64,000 nucleotides of DNA. Source: Acidobacteriota bacterium (lineage in GTDB: Bacteria > Acidobacteriota > Terriglobia > Bryobacterales > Bryobacteraceae). A model generated the notes under the pieces. The model had not been told where the DNA came from. It saw only the letters and a list, made by a program, of their open reading frames with translations, and searched no databases. Position 1 is the stretch's first letter. Each line of letters starts with the position of its first letter. Of the stretch, positions 33,683 through 43,175 are shown piece after piece. A program made the position numbers and the translations under genes. The stretch is taken from contig JAFDVZ010000002.1 in the NCBI GenBank assembly GCA_018268715.1, forward strand, positions 615,632 through 679,631. The letters run 5' to 3'.

Positions 33683-36600
33683 CTAGGCGGATGCGGCGGA
33701 CTGCAGCTCGGGGATGGGCGGCCGTTCCTCGGTCCCGAGGTAGCGCCGGCATTCGTCGAGCGTTAACTCGCGGGTGATGCGCGATCGCGCCAGCCGCAGC
33801 AGCAACGATTCGTCGATGGCGTAGATCTGCGCCGTTTCGTCACGGCTGACGGCGGCGAGTCGCGAACCGTCGGGCGACCAGGCGACGCTGTAGACAAAAT
33901 GACGCTGGCCGCGCAAGGTCAACAGCTCGCGTCCCGTGGCCGGGTCCCAAACGCGCGCGGTGAAGTCATCGCTCGCGGTGGCGAGTCTGCGGCCATCGGG
34001 CGACCAGGCGATCGCGCTGACGAATCCCTTGTGCCCGCGGCAGGCGACCAACTCGCGCTGGGAGGCGATCTCCCAGACCTTCCACATCCGCTCAGAGCCG
34101 GACACCGCCAGGCGGGCCGAATCGGGGGAAAACGCCACGCCCAGGGCGTAGCCTAATCCGCATTGCAGGCGGAAGGCGAGCCGGCCAGACGCGGCATCCC
34201 ACACCACGGCGGTCCCGTCATCGCTCACCGCCGCGATCCAATGGCCATCGGGCGACCAGGCCACCTTGCGGATCCAATCCTTGTGCTCCGACAGTTTGAC
34301 GAGCCCGCGGCCCGTGGCGCTATCCCAGATCCTGACGGTCGCGTCGTCACCTCCCGAGACCAGTTTCCGCCCGTCCGGCGACCACGCGAGGCTTCGCACC
34401 TTGCCGATATGGTCGCTCATCTGTAGCAGTTGCTTGCCGGTCCCCGAATCCCAGGTCCGCACGGTCGCATCGTCGCCGCAGGTGGCCAGACGGTCCCCAT
34501 CCGGCGACCATCTCACGCTTCGGACGGAGTCTTCATGGCCGCGCAGAACCTGGATTCCCGCGCCGCTCTCCGCATCCCAAATCCTCACCTTCCATTCGAT
34601 GCTCGAGGTGGCCACCTGCTTCCCGTCGGGCGACCACGCCACGCCCATCACGAAGTTCTTGTGACCCTCGAGAAGAGCCAGTTCACTCCCGACGCCGGCG
34701 TCCCAGATGCGCACCGTCAGATCCTTGCTCCCGGTGGCGAGCCAACGGCCGTCTTCCGACCATGCGACGCTGTCCACCGAATTGCGATGGCCGCGAAGCG
34801 TGGCGAGTTCGCGGCCCGTGTCGGCGTCCCAGATGCGCGCCGTTTCATCGGAGCTCCCCGTCGCCAAACGTTTCCTGTCCGGGGACCAGGCGACCGAATT
34901 CACCAGGACCTGGTGCCCCTGCAGCACGGCCAGTTCAGCGCCATCGGAAGCGCTCCATATGGTGGCGGCGCTGTCATCAGTGCCCACTGCGATCTTCATT
35001 CCGTCGAGCGACCAGGCGACCGAATTTGCCGGGGACTGACTACGCGTTACCGAAATCACCTCTGTCCCCGTCCCCGCGTCCCAGATCTTCGCCGTTCCGT
35101 CCCAACTCGAGGTGGCCAGCCGCGCGCCGTCCGGCGACCAGGCGACCCCGCTCACCGTCTTCTGATGGCCCGACAGCGTGATCAAATGACGGCCGCTCTC
35201 GGCGTCCCACAGGCGCGCGGTCTGGTCGTAGCTGGCGGAGGCGAGCCTGTTCCCATCGGGCGACCACGCGACGCAGGCCACGCGGTCCTGATGGCCGGAC
35301 AGCACGCGAATGACGCCTTTCGGGCCGAAGATACGAACGGTGCGGTCGTCGCTGGCGGCGGCCAGTTTCGAGCCGTCGGGACTCCACGCCACAGAACGGA
35401 TCGAGTCCGTGTGCCCTTCGAGCGCGCCGAGTTCGTCGCCGGGCGGGAACTTCCACAACTTGATCGAGTTGGCGAGCCCGGCCGTTGCGAGCAGTCCTTC
35501 GGTCGGGGACCAGGCGACCGAGGTCAGATACGATTGATCGCACCGGAGCGTCACGCGCGTGGCGGAGGCGAGCAGCGCGTCGTGCAGGGTCTGCTCCAGG
35601 CCGCTGACCATGGTCCGCTGCTTGCCCCAGGCGTACAGGCCGAGGATCAGACTACGCTCGGGATCCTCACTCAGGCTGACGGCGGCCCATGCCGACAGCT
35701 CGCGGGCGTGGGCGGCGTCGAGCTTGGTGCGCTCGAGCGCCGCGCTGCGGTCGATCCAGGCCTCGATCTCGTCGCGCTCGGCGGCGGCGACATATCGCAG
35801 GATGGTCAGCTGCCGGTCTCGCCAGGCGGCGCGCAACGCCAGGCCGGATTCGAGCGCCAAGCCGGCCAACGGCGCCTGTTGTCGCGCGGACCGCAGCAAG
35901 TAACGGATCTGAGCGGCGCGTTCGGCCTCCTCGGCGATCCAGTCCCGAAGGCGGGTCCATTGCCACATGACGCTTTCGTGCGGCAGGTCCACCAGGGCGC
36001 CGCGCTTCAGCAGGGCGCGCTCGCGGAAGGCGTCCAGAATCTCCTGGAGCTGTGCGGGGGCGAGTCCTGAAATTTCGACGCACTCGGCGAACGGGCGCGG
36101 ACGGCGGACCGGTTTGTCGCCGGCGCCGCGGTCCGTGATCCACTGAAACAGCGCCCGCAGGTTCGCCGCTTCTTCGGGGAAACGGCCCAGGACGGTTTCG
36201 GCGTCCTGGTTCAAAGCGTTCTTCCAACCGCCCACCGCTTCGTAGTCAGCGAGGCTGATGGCGTCATCGGCCGCGCGGGCGCTCCAGTTCTCCCACAGTC
36301 GCTTCAGCAGATGCTGGAGGACGGGGAGGTGGTCGGGATCCTCGGCGGAATCGTTCAGCAGGCGCTGCACCAGGGGCGCGTGGACTTCAACGCCGAGGTC
36401 GTGCGCGGGCTGCTCGATGGCCTCCTGCTGTTGGAGGCGGGTCAGGCGAGGGGTCAAATAGTAGCAGTCGTTGAGGGCTTCGGGCAGGCCTCGGAACTGG
36501 GCGCATTCGCCCAGAAAGTCCGTGCGCATGGTCAGCAGGACGTAGATGGGGACCTCGCGCTGATCCACGGCGTTGAGCAGCAGGTTCACGAACAGGGACG

Positions 36601-37048
36601 CTTCATTGGCGCCATCGAGCCGGAGCGATTCGGCGCGGAAGCGGAACAGCTCCTCGAACTGGTCGACCACCAGAAGCAGGCTCTCGCCGGGGGCGAGCGC
36701 GGAGCGGGCCACATCCACCAGGCTGAAAGAGTCGCGCGGCCAATCGGAGGGCGCGCCGAGGGCGTTGGCGAGCGCCTGAATCGGGCCGTTGCCCGGCGTA
36801 ATGATGTGGATTCGGAAGTGCGCGGGCAGATCGTCCGCCATGCCCAGGCGCAGGACGGGGATGACGCCCGCGCGCACCAGCGAACTCTTGCCGCAGCCCG
36901 AAACGCCGAGCACGGCCAGCAGGCGGCGGGCTGCCAGGCGGTCCAGCACGTCTTCGATTTCGCGGTCGCGGCCGAAGAAGCGCTCGCTGTCTCTCTCCTC
37001 GAAGGGCGGCAGGCCGGGGTACGGGTTGGCGGCGACGGCGGCCATCAT
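33683..37048 (-). CDS. nSTAND1 NTPase with 14 WD40 repeats (conflict-system sensor)
   Basis: The 1121-residue protein opens with NPYPGLPPFEERDSERFFGR, the signature entry of nSTAND1 NTPases. Walker A is GVSGCGKSS (Lys54) and Walker B LLLVVDQFEEL (Asp129). A helical region follows to ~500, then 14 WD40 repeats, most carrying SVAWSPDG and WD dipeptides; that number suits two seven-bladed propellers. STAND proteins are ATP-driven switches that oligomerise when the repeat domain binds a trigger. ATG 37048 overlaps the upstream TIR gene's stop by 4 nt, so the TIR protein is the likely effector. The repeats show no frameshift, so the gene looks intact. Confidence 0.93.
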   Translation of the reverse strand: MMAAVAANPYPGLPPFEERDSERFFGRDREIEDVLDRLAARRLLAVLGVSGCGKSSLVRAGVIPVLRLGMADDLPAHFRIHIITPGNGPIQALANALGAPSDWPRDSFSLVDVARSALAPGESLLLVVDQFEELFRFRAESLRLDGANEASLFVNLLLNAVDQREVPIYVLLTMRTDFLGECAQFRGLPEALNDCYYLTPRLTRLQQQEAIEQPAHDLGVEVHAPLVQRLLNDSAEDPDHLPVLQHLLKRLWENWSARAADDAISLADYEAVGGWKNALNQDAETVLGRFPEEAANLRALFQWITDRGAGDKPVRRPRPFAECVEISGLAPAQLQEILDAFRERALLKRGALVDLPHESVMWQWTRLRDWIAEEAERAAQIRYLLRSARQQAPLAGLALESGLALRAAWRDRQLTILRYVAAAERDEIEAWIDRSAALERTKLDAAHARELSAWAAVSLSEDPERSLILGLYAWGKQRTMVSGLEQTLHDALLASATRVTLRCDQSYLTSVAWSPTEGLLATAGLANSIKLWKFPPGDELGALEGHTDSIRSVAWSPDGSKLAAASDDRTVRIFGPKGVIRVLSGHQDRVACVAWSPDGNRLASASYDQTARLWDAESGRHLITLSGHQKTVSGVAWSPDGARLATSSWDGTAKIWDAGTGTEVISVTRSQSPANSVAWSLDGMKIAVGTDDSAATIWSASDGAELAVLQGHQVLVNSVAWSPDRKRLATGSSDETARIWDADTGRELATLRGHRNSVDSVAWSEDGRWLATGSKDLTVRIWDAGVGSELALLEGHKNFVMGVAWSPDGKQVATSSIEWKVRIWDAESGAGIQVLRGHEDSVRSVRWSPDGDRLATCGDDATVRTWDSGTGKQLLQMSDHIGKVRSLAWSPDGRKLVSGGDDATVRIWDSATGRGLVKLSEHKDWIRKVAWSPDGHWIAAVSDDGTAVVWDAASGRLAFRLQCGLGYALGVAFSPDSARLAVSGSERMWKVWEIASQRELVACRGHKGFVSAIAWSPDGRRLATASDDFTARVWDPATGRELLTLRGQRHFVYSVAWSPDGSRLAAVSRDETAQIYAIDESLLLRLARSRITRELTLDECRRYLGTEERPPIPELQSAASA

Positions 37049-38385
37049 ACGGATGCGCTCCTCGAACGCTCGGCGAAGCGGATGACGTCGTCGACGGTCG
37101 ACAGGCCGTCGGGGTATTGGGTGATCTTGCCGGCCAGGTCGGGCTCGGCCAGAAACCAGCCGCGACGGGCGGCGGGCTTGCTCGATTCCGACTTCCGCCA
37201 GATGAGCTCCAGGCGGCCGCGGTCGACGGAGCCGTGATAGAACAGGAACGCCTCGGCGCGGTTGATGTAGTCGGACCACTTGCGCAGCCGCTCCATCGCC
37301 TTGAGACGGGCGCTGAGGAAATCGGGGAGCTCGGGCGCGAGCTGGCTTCGTTTGGCGACGTCGCCCTGGAGTTGTCGTACGCCGGCCAGGTCGGCCTCCT
37401 CGCACACCAGCGCCAGTTGGAGCGGCGCGCGCGGGGCGGCGGCAGCATCGCGGACGCGAGCGATCTCTTCGTCGATCAGCGTCAGCAGTTCCTGGTCATT
37501 CTTTCCGGCCAGTCGTTGGTAGTGTCCGGCGGGGACTTTCAGGCCCTGTTCGAACGCCTCCAGCCAGATCTGCTCGTCGTCGGAGAGTGGGACGCCGAAG
37601 GGTTGATAGAGAATCGTGGCGCCGCCACAGATTTCCACCGACGCCTCCACCGCTTCGAGCGCGGCCGGACTCGCTCCGCCCAGAAAATGCACCGCAAGGC
37701 CCGCCTCCTGCAGGCTGGCTCGCACGGCGTCCGGGTCATCGAGCGCTTGCAGGGATTCGGGGGCGGTCCGCAGGAACCGGCGCTCGAGTTCGCAGCGGCA
37801 CCACGTGCGGAGATCTTGCAGGCGATCGGTCCCGGCGGTCTTGCCCAGGTATACGGGCCGGCAGTTGCGCCGCAGACGCTGGAGCGCGTTGCGCAGTTGG
37901 CCCGCGAGCTTGCGCACCTGCTCCCACCATTCGGGCGAACGGACGGCCATCGGCGTCTGGCCGTCGCCGCCGAGGAAAGAGATGCGTTGGGCTTCGCGGT
38001 ACAGCTTGTCGAGGCCCGCGTCGTCGACCGGGCGCATCAGCGCCGGCGCCAGGCAGTCCGATGGGGTCGCGCCGAAGGGCAGGCGGGAGAAGAACTCCTC
38101 CCGTTCACGGTTGCACCAATCCGAGGTGAGATAGCCCGGCGAGAGAACGGCCACCAGCACGGCGCTGTCGCGAGCCGCCGTCCGCAAACGGTCGGAAAAG
38201 TTCTGCGCGACTTCCAACTCGCGCTTGTCAAGAAAGACCGATTCCTTGGGGTTGAACTGGCGGCCCAGAAGCTCGCCTAACTCCTGGCCCAGGGCGCTGG
38301 CGAACTGCTCCACCCAGCCATCACGATTGTTTTCACTGGCGTAGCTGATGAATAGATCGTATCGGCAACCGGGAACGTAGGCCAT
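37045..38385 (-). CDS. TIR-domain protein, predicted NAD-consuming effector
   Basis: The 446-residue protein has an N-terminal TIR domain (residues ~8-150): YDLFISYASE, the box-2 region VFLDKRELEVAQNF, and SPGYLTSDWCNREREEFF, where Glu94 aligns with the catalytic Glu of NADase TIRs. The rest (~190-446) looks like a second, degenerate TIR/Rossmann-like unit: LAVHFLGG, LALVCEEADLAGV and AFLFYHGSVDRGRLELIW, as in other nSTAND1-associated proteins. ATG 38385 is used; an upstream in-frame start is less likely. It is coupled to the nSTAND1-WD40 gene, forming an effector-sensor pair, and lies 45 bp after ctpA on the same strand. Confidence 0.9.
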   Translation of the reverse strand: MAYVPGCRYDLFISYASENNRDGWVEQFASALGQELGELLGRQFNPKESVFLDKRELEVAQNFSDRLRTAARDSAVLVAVLSPGYLTSDWCNREREEFFSRLPFGATPSDCLAPALMRPVDDAGLDKLYREAQRISFLGGDGQTPMAVRSPEWWEQVRKLAGQLRNALQRLRRNCRPVYLGKTAGTDRLQDLRTWCRCELERRFLRTAPESLQALDDPDAVRASLQEAGLAVHFLGGASPAALEAVEASVEICGGATILYQPFGVPLSDDEQIWLEAFEQGLKVPAGHYQRLAGKNDQELLTLIDEEIARVRDAAAAPRAPLQLALVCEEADLAGVRQLQGDVAKRSQLAPELPDFLSARLKAMERLRKWSDYINRAEAFLFYHGSVDRGRLELIWRKSESSKPAARRGWFLAEPDLAGKITQYPDGLSTVDDVIRFAERSRSASV

Positions 38386-38430
38386 GTGATTCCGGCGACT
38401 TACGCAGCTTAGCACAGCAGGGCGCGGAAG

Positions 38431-39936
38431 TTAGCGGCCCGCGGTGATGGCGGCGACAGCGCGCTGGACGGCGGGGTCGCGCTGGGCCTCGACTTCGTCT
38501 CCCTTTTCGACTCCGAAATTCAGGTTGAAGAACTCCTGCTTCAACCGGTTCTCGAGCCAGGCGCGGTCCTGCAACCACTCGCCCATGCCGGGCTGGATGC
38601 TGTGCTCGGAAAGATAGACCTTGAATTCGTCCAGGACGGCGGGAGTCACCGCGAAGGCCGGTTCGATCTTGTGCTTCTGCGAATAGTCGGTGGCGAAGCC
38701 AGTCAGCGAGCCGCTGGCTTCGATGACCCCGCGCAGGCGGTTCATGGGCTCGGGTTCGACGAGTTGGTCGGGCTGTATGCCGCCGCCGCCCTTCACAACG
38801 CGGCCGGAGTCGGTGTGGTGTTCGCCCTTGCCCGCGTACTTGGCGGGATTCAACTGACCGCCTTCGATGGGCTTCTGGATGGAGCGGCCGCTGGGGGTGT
38901 AGTAGAAGGCCGTGGTCAGCGCGAGCGCCGTGTTGGCCGACAGGTTGTACACGCTTTGCACCAGGCCCTTGCCGTAGCTGGGCTCGCCGATGACGGCGGC
39001 GCGGTCGTGGTCCTGCAGCGCGCCGGTGACGATCTCGGCGGCGCTGGCGGTCTTGCCGTTGATCAGGATGGCGACGGGGAACGTGTAGGGTTCGATCTTC
39101 TCGGGAACCTTCACGGCGTCGTCGGGCGTCGAGCGGCCGCGCACGCTGAGGATGGTCTGGCCCGGCTTCAGGAACAGGGCCGCCGCTTCCAGCGCCGATT
39201 GCACCACGCCGCCCGGATTGTTGCGCATGTCGATCACCAGGCCCTTCAGCGCCTTGCCGCCCAGCGATTCGATGGACGACTTCAGCAGCGCGCCGGTCTT
39301 GGGATCGTAGTTCGCCACGCGGACGTAGCCGATGCCGGGCTGGAGCAGGTAGGCGCGGTCGACGCTAGGCGAGTCCACCAACTCGGGCGAGAGGACAAAT
39401 TCCAGCATGCGGACGTTGCCCGGCCGTCGCACCATCAGGCGGGCTTCCCGCTGGCGCGCCTCCGACAGAAGCTGGATCAATTGTTCGAAGCTCAGCCGGT
39501 TCAGTGGAATATTGTTGATGACCAGAATCTCGTCGCCGGCCGAAAGGCCTGCCTTCGCCGAAGGCGTTCCAGCCAGCGTCTGCAGGACGATCACGCGGCC
39601 GGGCAGCACGCTCACCACGCTGCCGAAGCCCTTTCGTTCGGACTTCTCCATCTCCTTCAACTGCTCGGTCTGCGTGGGGTCGAGGAAGACGGAGAACGGA
39701 TCCAGGCGGCGCAGCATGGCGGGGATGGCCCCGGCGTAGAAGGCCTGTTCGGAAACCAGGGGATCGGCCGACTGCGACTCAATGGCGGCGTAGGCTTCGG
39801 TGAACTTCTTGAGCGTGGCTTCAACGGGCGATTGCGGTTGCGCGGAAGCGACGGCCCAGGCCCCGAGGATCGTCATGGCAAGCAGGCGTCCCATCCTGAT
39901 GGATGGACGGGTGTCCCCGGGGAATGTCGCTCTCAT
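38431..39936 (-). CDS. ctpA: S41 C-terminal processing peptidase
   Basis: The 501-residue protein has a signal peptide (RLLAMTILGAWAVASAQ), a helical N-terminal part, a PDZ domain (~95-180, FGSVVSVLPGRVIVLQT) and the S41 catalytic core: Ser298 in GKTASAAE and Lys323 in SYGKGLVQS, a 25-residue spacing typical of the family. These proteases cut C-terminal tails of envelope proteins and control murein hydrolases. ATG 39936 overlaps the ddl stop by 4 nt (ATGA). Its neighbour ddl makes the D-Ala-D-Ala of peptidoglycan, so a wall-related pairing is reasonable. A Lys/Glu-rich tail follows the core. Confidence 0.93.
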   Translation of the reverse strand: MRATFPGDTRPSIRMGRLLAMTILGAWAVASAQPQSPVEATLKKFTEAYAAIESQSADPLVSEQAFYAGAIPAMLRRLDPFSVFLDPTQTEQLKEMEKSERKGFGSVVSVLPGRVIVLQTLAGTPSAKAGLSAGDEILVINNIPLNRLSFEQLIQLLSEARQREARLMVRRPGNVRMLEFVLSPELVDSPSVDRAYLLQPGIGYVRVANYDPKTGALLKSSIESLGGKALKGLVIDMRNNPGGVVQSALEAAALFLKPGQTILSVRGRSTPDDAVKVPEKIEPYTFPVAILINGKTASAAEIVTGALQDHDRAAVIGEPSYGKGLVQSVYNLSANTALALTTAFYYTPSGRSIQKPIEGGQLNPAKYAGKGEHHTDSGRVVKGGGGIQPDQLVEPEPMNRLRGVIEASGSLTGFATDYSQKHKIEPAFAVTPAVLDEFKVYLSEHSIQPGMGEWLQDRAWLENRLKQEFFNLNFGVEKGDEVEAQRDPAVQRAVAAITAGR

Positions 39937-40910
39937 CGGCTGAAGCGAATCCGCTTGCGGGCGTCGGCGCGCTCGAGCGCGAGACCGATCAGGCGGTCCA
40001 GTAGCTCCGAAAAGGCGACGCCGCGGTGCTCCCACATCTTGGGAAACATGCTGATGGAGGTGAAGCCGGGGATGGTGTTGATCTCGTTGATGAAGATCTG
40101 GCCGGTGGCGCGCTCCATCAGGAAATCGACGCGGCCCATGATCTCGCAGCCCACCGCGCGGTAGCACTGCACGGCAAGCCACCGCATGTGCTCGGTCTGT
40201 TCGGGGCTGAGGCGCGCCGGAAGCACCGTCTCCGCCTTGTCGAGCAGGTACTTGTCCTCGTAATCGTAGAACTCGCGCGAGGGCAGGATCTCGCAGGGGA
40301 CAGCCGCTTCGGGGTCCGTGTTGCCCATCACGGAGCATTCGAATTCACGGCCCTCCACGCCGCGCTCGACGACGATCTTCGTGTCGAATTCGGCGGCCAG
40401 GTCCAGCGCCTTCTTGAGTTCGGCCTGATTATGCGCCTTCGAAATACCCACCGAGGAGCCGAGATTGGCCGGCTTCACGAATACGGGGAAGGGCAGTTGG
40501 GCGGCGATCTGGTCTGAGTCCAGTGCGTCGCGTTCAAGCACCAGGTAGTCGACGATGGGCAGCCCCCGCTCCTTGCACAGCCGCTTCATGACCTCCTTGT
40601 CCATGGAGACCGAGGACGCCATCACGCCCGCGCTCACATAGGCGAGTTCCGCCATTTCGAGCAGACCCTGAATCGTGCCGTCCTCGCCGAAAGTGCCGTG
40701 CAGGATGGGGAAGACGACGTCGATGTCCGGATTGCCGCCGGGTTCGGGCGACAACGGCCGCGGGCTCCACTTGCCTTCCTTCGAGATGAAGTATTCCGAG
40801 ACTTGGTACTTTTCGGGGTCGAGCGCGGCCAGGATCGACTTGGCTGAGCGGACCGAGATTTCGTGCTCGCCGCTGCGTCCGCCGAACACCACCGCCAGAC
40901 GTATTTTCAT
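39933..40910 (-). CDS. ddl: D-alanine-D-alanine ligase
   Basis: The 325-residue ATP-grasp enzyme joins two D-alanines for the peptidoglycan stem peptide. Visible motifs are VVFGGRSGEHEIS, HGTFGEDGTIQGLLE, KPANLGSSVGISK, FYDYEDKYLL (Tyr-containing loop of the D-Ala-D-Ala type) and EINTIPGFTSISMFPKMW. These argue for true D-Ala-D-Ala specificity rather than D-lactate. ATG 40910 overlaps the arginase stop by 4 nt, and the ctpA start overlaps this gene's stop, so three genes are translationally coupled. Confidence 0.96.
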   Translation of the reverse strand: MKIRLAVVFGGRSGEHEISVRSAKSILAALDPEKYQVSEYFISKEGKWSPRPLSPEPGGNPDIDVVFPILHGTFGEDGTIQGLLEMAELAYVSAGVMASSVSMDKEVMKRLCKERGLPIVDYLVLERDALDSDQIAAQLPFPVFVKPANLGSSVGISKAHNQAELKKALDLAAEFDTKIVVERGVEGREFECSVMGNTDPEAAVPCEILPSREFYDYEDKYLLDKAETVLPARLSPEQTEHMRWLAVQCYRAVGCEIMGRVDFLMERATGQIFINEINTIPGFTSISMFPKMWEHRGVAFSELLDRLIGLALERADARKRIRFSR

Positions 40911-41821
40911 AGGATTCTCTTGCCGAGGGCCGACATCACCAGTTCGACGGCCAGCAGGGCGGTGCGGTTCGCCTCGTCGATGACGGGATTCACCTCCACT
41001 ACTTCCAACCCCAGCATGGCGTCGCAGTCGCAGACGTTCTCCATGGCCAGGTGCGATTCGCGGTAGGTCATGCCGCCCTTCACCGGCGTGCCGACGCCCG
41101 GGGCTTCGTGCGGGTCCACCGAATCCATGTCGAAGGAGAGGTGGAAGCCGGCCGTGCCCTCCGTGGCCACTTCCAGCGCTTCCTGCACCACGGCGCGCAG
41201 GCCCCGTTCGTCGATGTCGCGCATCGTGTAGGCGTGAACGCCGGTGCGCTGGACGATCTTGCGCTCCTCGGAGTCCACCGAACGCAGGCCGATGACGGCG
41301 ACGTTGCGGGGATCGATCTTCGGCGCCCAGTCGAAGATGTGCGTCAGCTCGCGCGGGCCAATGCCGATGGAGCAGGCAAGCGGCATGCCGTGGATGTTGC
41401 CGCTGGGGCTGGTCTCCGGCGTGTTCATGTCGGCATGCGCGTCGATCCACACCAGGCCGAGCTTCTTTTCCTGCTTGCGGTAGTGGTTGGCGATGCCCGC
41501 GATCGTGCCGATGGCCACCGAGTGGTCGCCGCCGAGGACCACCGGGAAGTCGCCCTTGGCGAGCGCGCCCTCGACGATGCCCGCCAGCGTCGTGCAGGTG
41601 GCGGCGATCTCGTTCAGGTAACGGGCGGTGGAGGCTCCGGGCCGCACGCTTTCGGCCTGGACCACGTGGATATTGCCCAGGTCCTCCACTTTGTAGCCGA
41701 GCGAAGCCAACCTCTCGTTGAGGCTGGCCAGACGGAGGGCGGACGGACCCATGTCGACGCCGCGGCGCCCGGCTCCCAGGTCCATGGGAGCGCCGATGAT
41801 CGCGATGTGGGATCGGGCCAT
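40907..41821 (-). CDS. rocF: Arginase
   Basis: The 304-residue ureohydrolase cleaves arginine to ornithine and urea. Manganese-binding motifs are GGDHSVA, WIDAHADMN and SFDMDSVDP, and the family signature IGAPMDLGAGRRGVDMGPSAL opens the protein. Length and motifs match RocF-type arginases. It starts 7 nt after the asnS stop and overlaps ddl by 4 nt. Together with the Lrp-type regulator at the head of the directon, this suggests amino-acid-responsive control, which is inference from order. Confidence 0.95.
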   Translation of the reverse strand: MARSHIAIIGAPMDLGAGRRGVDMGPSALRLASLNERLASLGYKVEDLGNIHVVQAESVRPGASTARYLNEIAATCTTLAGIVEGALAKGDFPVVLGGDHSVAIGTIAGIANHYRKQEKKLGLVWIDAHADMNTPETSPSGNIHGMPLACSIGIGPRELTHIFDWAPKIDPRNVAVIGLRSVDSEERKIVQRTGVHAYTMRDIDERGLRAVVQEALEVATEGTAGFHLSFDMDSVDPHEAPGVGTPVKGGMTYRESHLAMENVCDCDAMLGLEVVEVNPVIDEANRTALLAVELVMSALGKRIL

Positions 41822-41828
41822 AGAGGTG

Positions 41829-43169
41829 TCAGGGACGGGTGCGGTACAGCATCCTGGGGAAGGCGATGGTCTCGCGGATGTGTTCGAGGCCGCACATCCA
41901 GGAGACGCAACGCTCGATGCCCATGCCGAAGCCGCCGTGCGGGACTCCGCCGTACTTGCGCAGGTCCAGGTACCAGTTGAAGGCCTCGCGCGGCAGGCCG
42001 TGTTCGTCGATGCGCTTCAGCAGCAGGTCCAGGTTGTAGATGCGCTGGCCGCCGCCGATGATTTCGCCGTAGCCTTCGGGCGCGAGCACGTCGACGCCGA
42101 GCGCCACTTCCGGACGGTCCGGATCGGGCTCGAAGTAGAACGCCTTCACCTGGGACGGGTAACGGTCCACCAGGACGGGGCGGTCCAGGTCCTCGGTCAG
42201 GATGGTTTCGTCGGTGCCGCCGAAGTCGCCGCCCCACTGGATCTCGCTGCCCTTGGCGGTGAGCTTCTTCACCGCGTCGTCGTAGCTCATGCGGTGGAAC
42301 GGCGCTTTGATCGATTCGAGCTTGGAGACGTCGCGTTCGAGCACGGCCAGTTCGGGGCGCCGGTTCTCAAGCACGCGGCCCACGATGAAGACGATCAGTT
42401 CCTCGGCCACGCGCTTCACGTCCTCGAGCGTGGCGTAGGCCATTTCGGGCTCCACCATCCAGAATTCCGTGAGGTGGCGGCGCGTCTTCGACTTCTCCGC
42501 GCGGAACGTCGGCCCGAAGCAGTACACCTTGCCGAAGGCCATGGCGTTCGCTTCGTTATAAAGCTGGCCGGATTGCGTCAGGTAGACGATCTCGTCGTCG
42601 AAGTACTTCACCGGGAACAGCGTGGTGGTGCCTTCGCAGGCGGCCGGCGTGAAAATCGGAGTATCCACCAGCGTGAAGCCGTGCGAATCGAAGTAATCGC
42701 GGACGGCCTTGATCACCTCATGCCGCACGCGCAGGATGGCGTGCTGGCGGCGGCTGCGGATCCACAGGTGCCGGTGGTCCATCAGGAAGTCGGTGCCGTG
42801 GTCCTTGGGCGAGACCGGGTAGGGGTCCGATTCGGGGACCCTCTGCACGATTTCCGCGCCCTCGACGTCCATTTCAAAGCCGCCCTGGGCGCGCTGTTCG
42901 GCGCGGATCTTGCCCGTGATGATGAGGGAGGACTCCTGGGTCAGGCCCTTCAGCGCCTCGAAGGTCTCCTCCGGCAGCGCGCTCTTCACCGCCACGCACT
43001 GCATGACGCCAGTGCCGTCGCGCAGCAGCGGGAAGCAGATCTTGCCCGACTTGCGCAGGTTGTAGAGCCAGCCCGCGATCTCGACAGTTTCGCCCAGGTG
43101 TTTCGCCGCCTCCGCAATGGTGATGCGGAGCGGCCGGGCAGGGGTGATTTCAGGACTTGTGGATTCCAT
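41829..43169 (-). CDS. asnS: Asparaginyl-tRNA synthetase
   Basis: The 446-residue class II synthetase has an N-terminal OB-fold anticodon-binding domain ([18 protein letters not shown]) and a catalytic core with motif 2 [21 protein letters not shown] and motif 3 [13 protein letters not shown]. It lacks the features of the aspartyl enzyme, and the motif context matches AsnS. It should charge tRNA-Asn directly. The gene sits 6 nt after the TIM-barrel gene and 7 nt before rocF, in the middle of the tight directon. Confidence 0.96.
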   Translation of the reverse strand: MESTSPEITPARPLRITIAEAAKHLGETVEIAGWLYNLRKSGKICFPLLRDGTGVMQCVAVKSALPEETFEALKGLTQESSLIITGKIRAEQRAQGGFEMDVEGAEIVQRVPESDPYPVSPKDHGTDFLMDHRHLWIRSRRQHAILRVRHEVIKAVRDYFDSHGFTLVDTPIFTPAACEGTTTLFPVKYFDDEIVYLTQSGQLYNEANAMAFGKVYCFGPTFRAEKSKTRRHLTEFWMVEPEMAYATLEDVKRVAEELIVFIVGRVLENRRPELAVLERDVSKLESIKAPFHRMSYDDAVKKLTAKGSEIQWGGDFGGTDETILTEDLDRPVLVDRYPSQVKAFYFEPDPDRPEVALGVDVLAPEGYGEIIGGGQRIYNLDLLLKRIDEHGLPREAFNWYLDLRKYGGVPHGGFGMGIERCVSWMCGLEHIRETIAFPRMLYRTRP

Positions 43170-43175
43170 GAAAGC

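Noticed and set aside
33700-35560. Regular repeats every ~125 bp resembling a tandem or CRISPR-like array
   Set aside because: They are the in-frame WD40 repeats of the nSTAND1 protein; spacing equals ~42 codons and conservation follows the SVAWSPDG codons.
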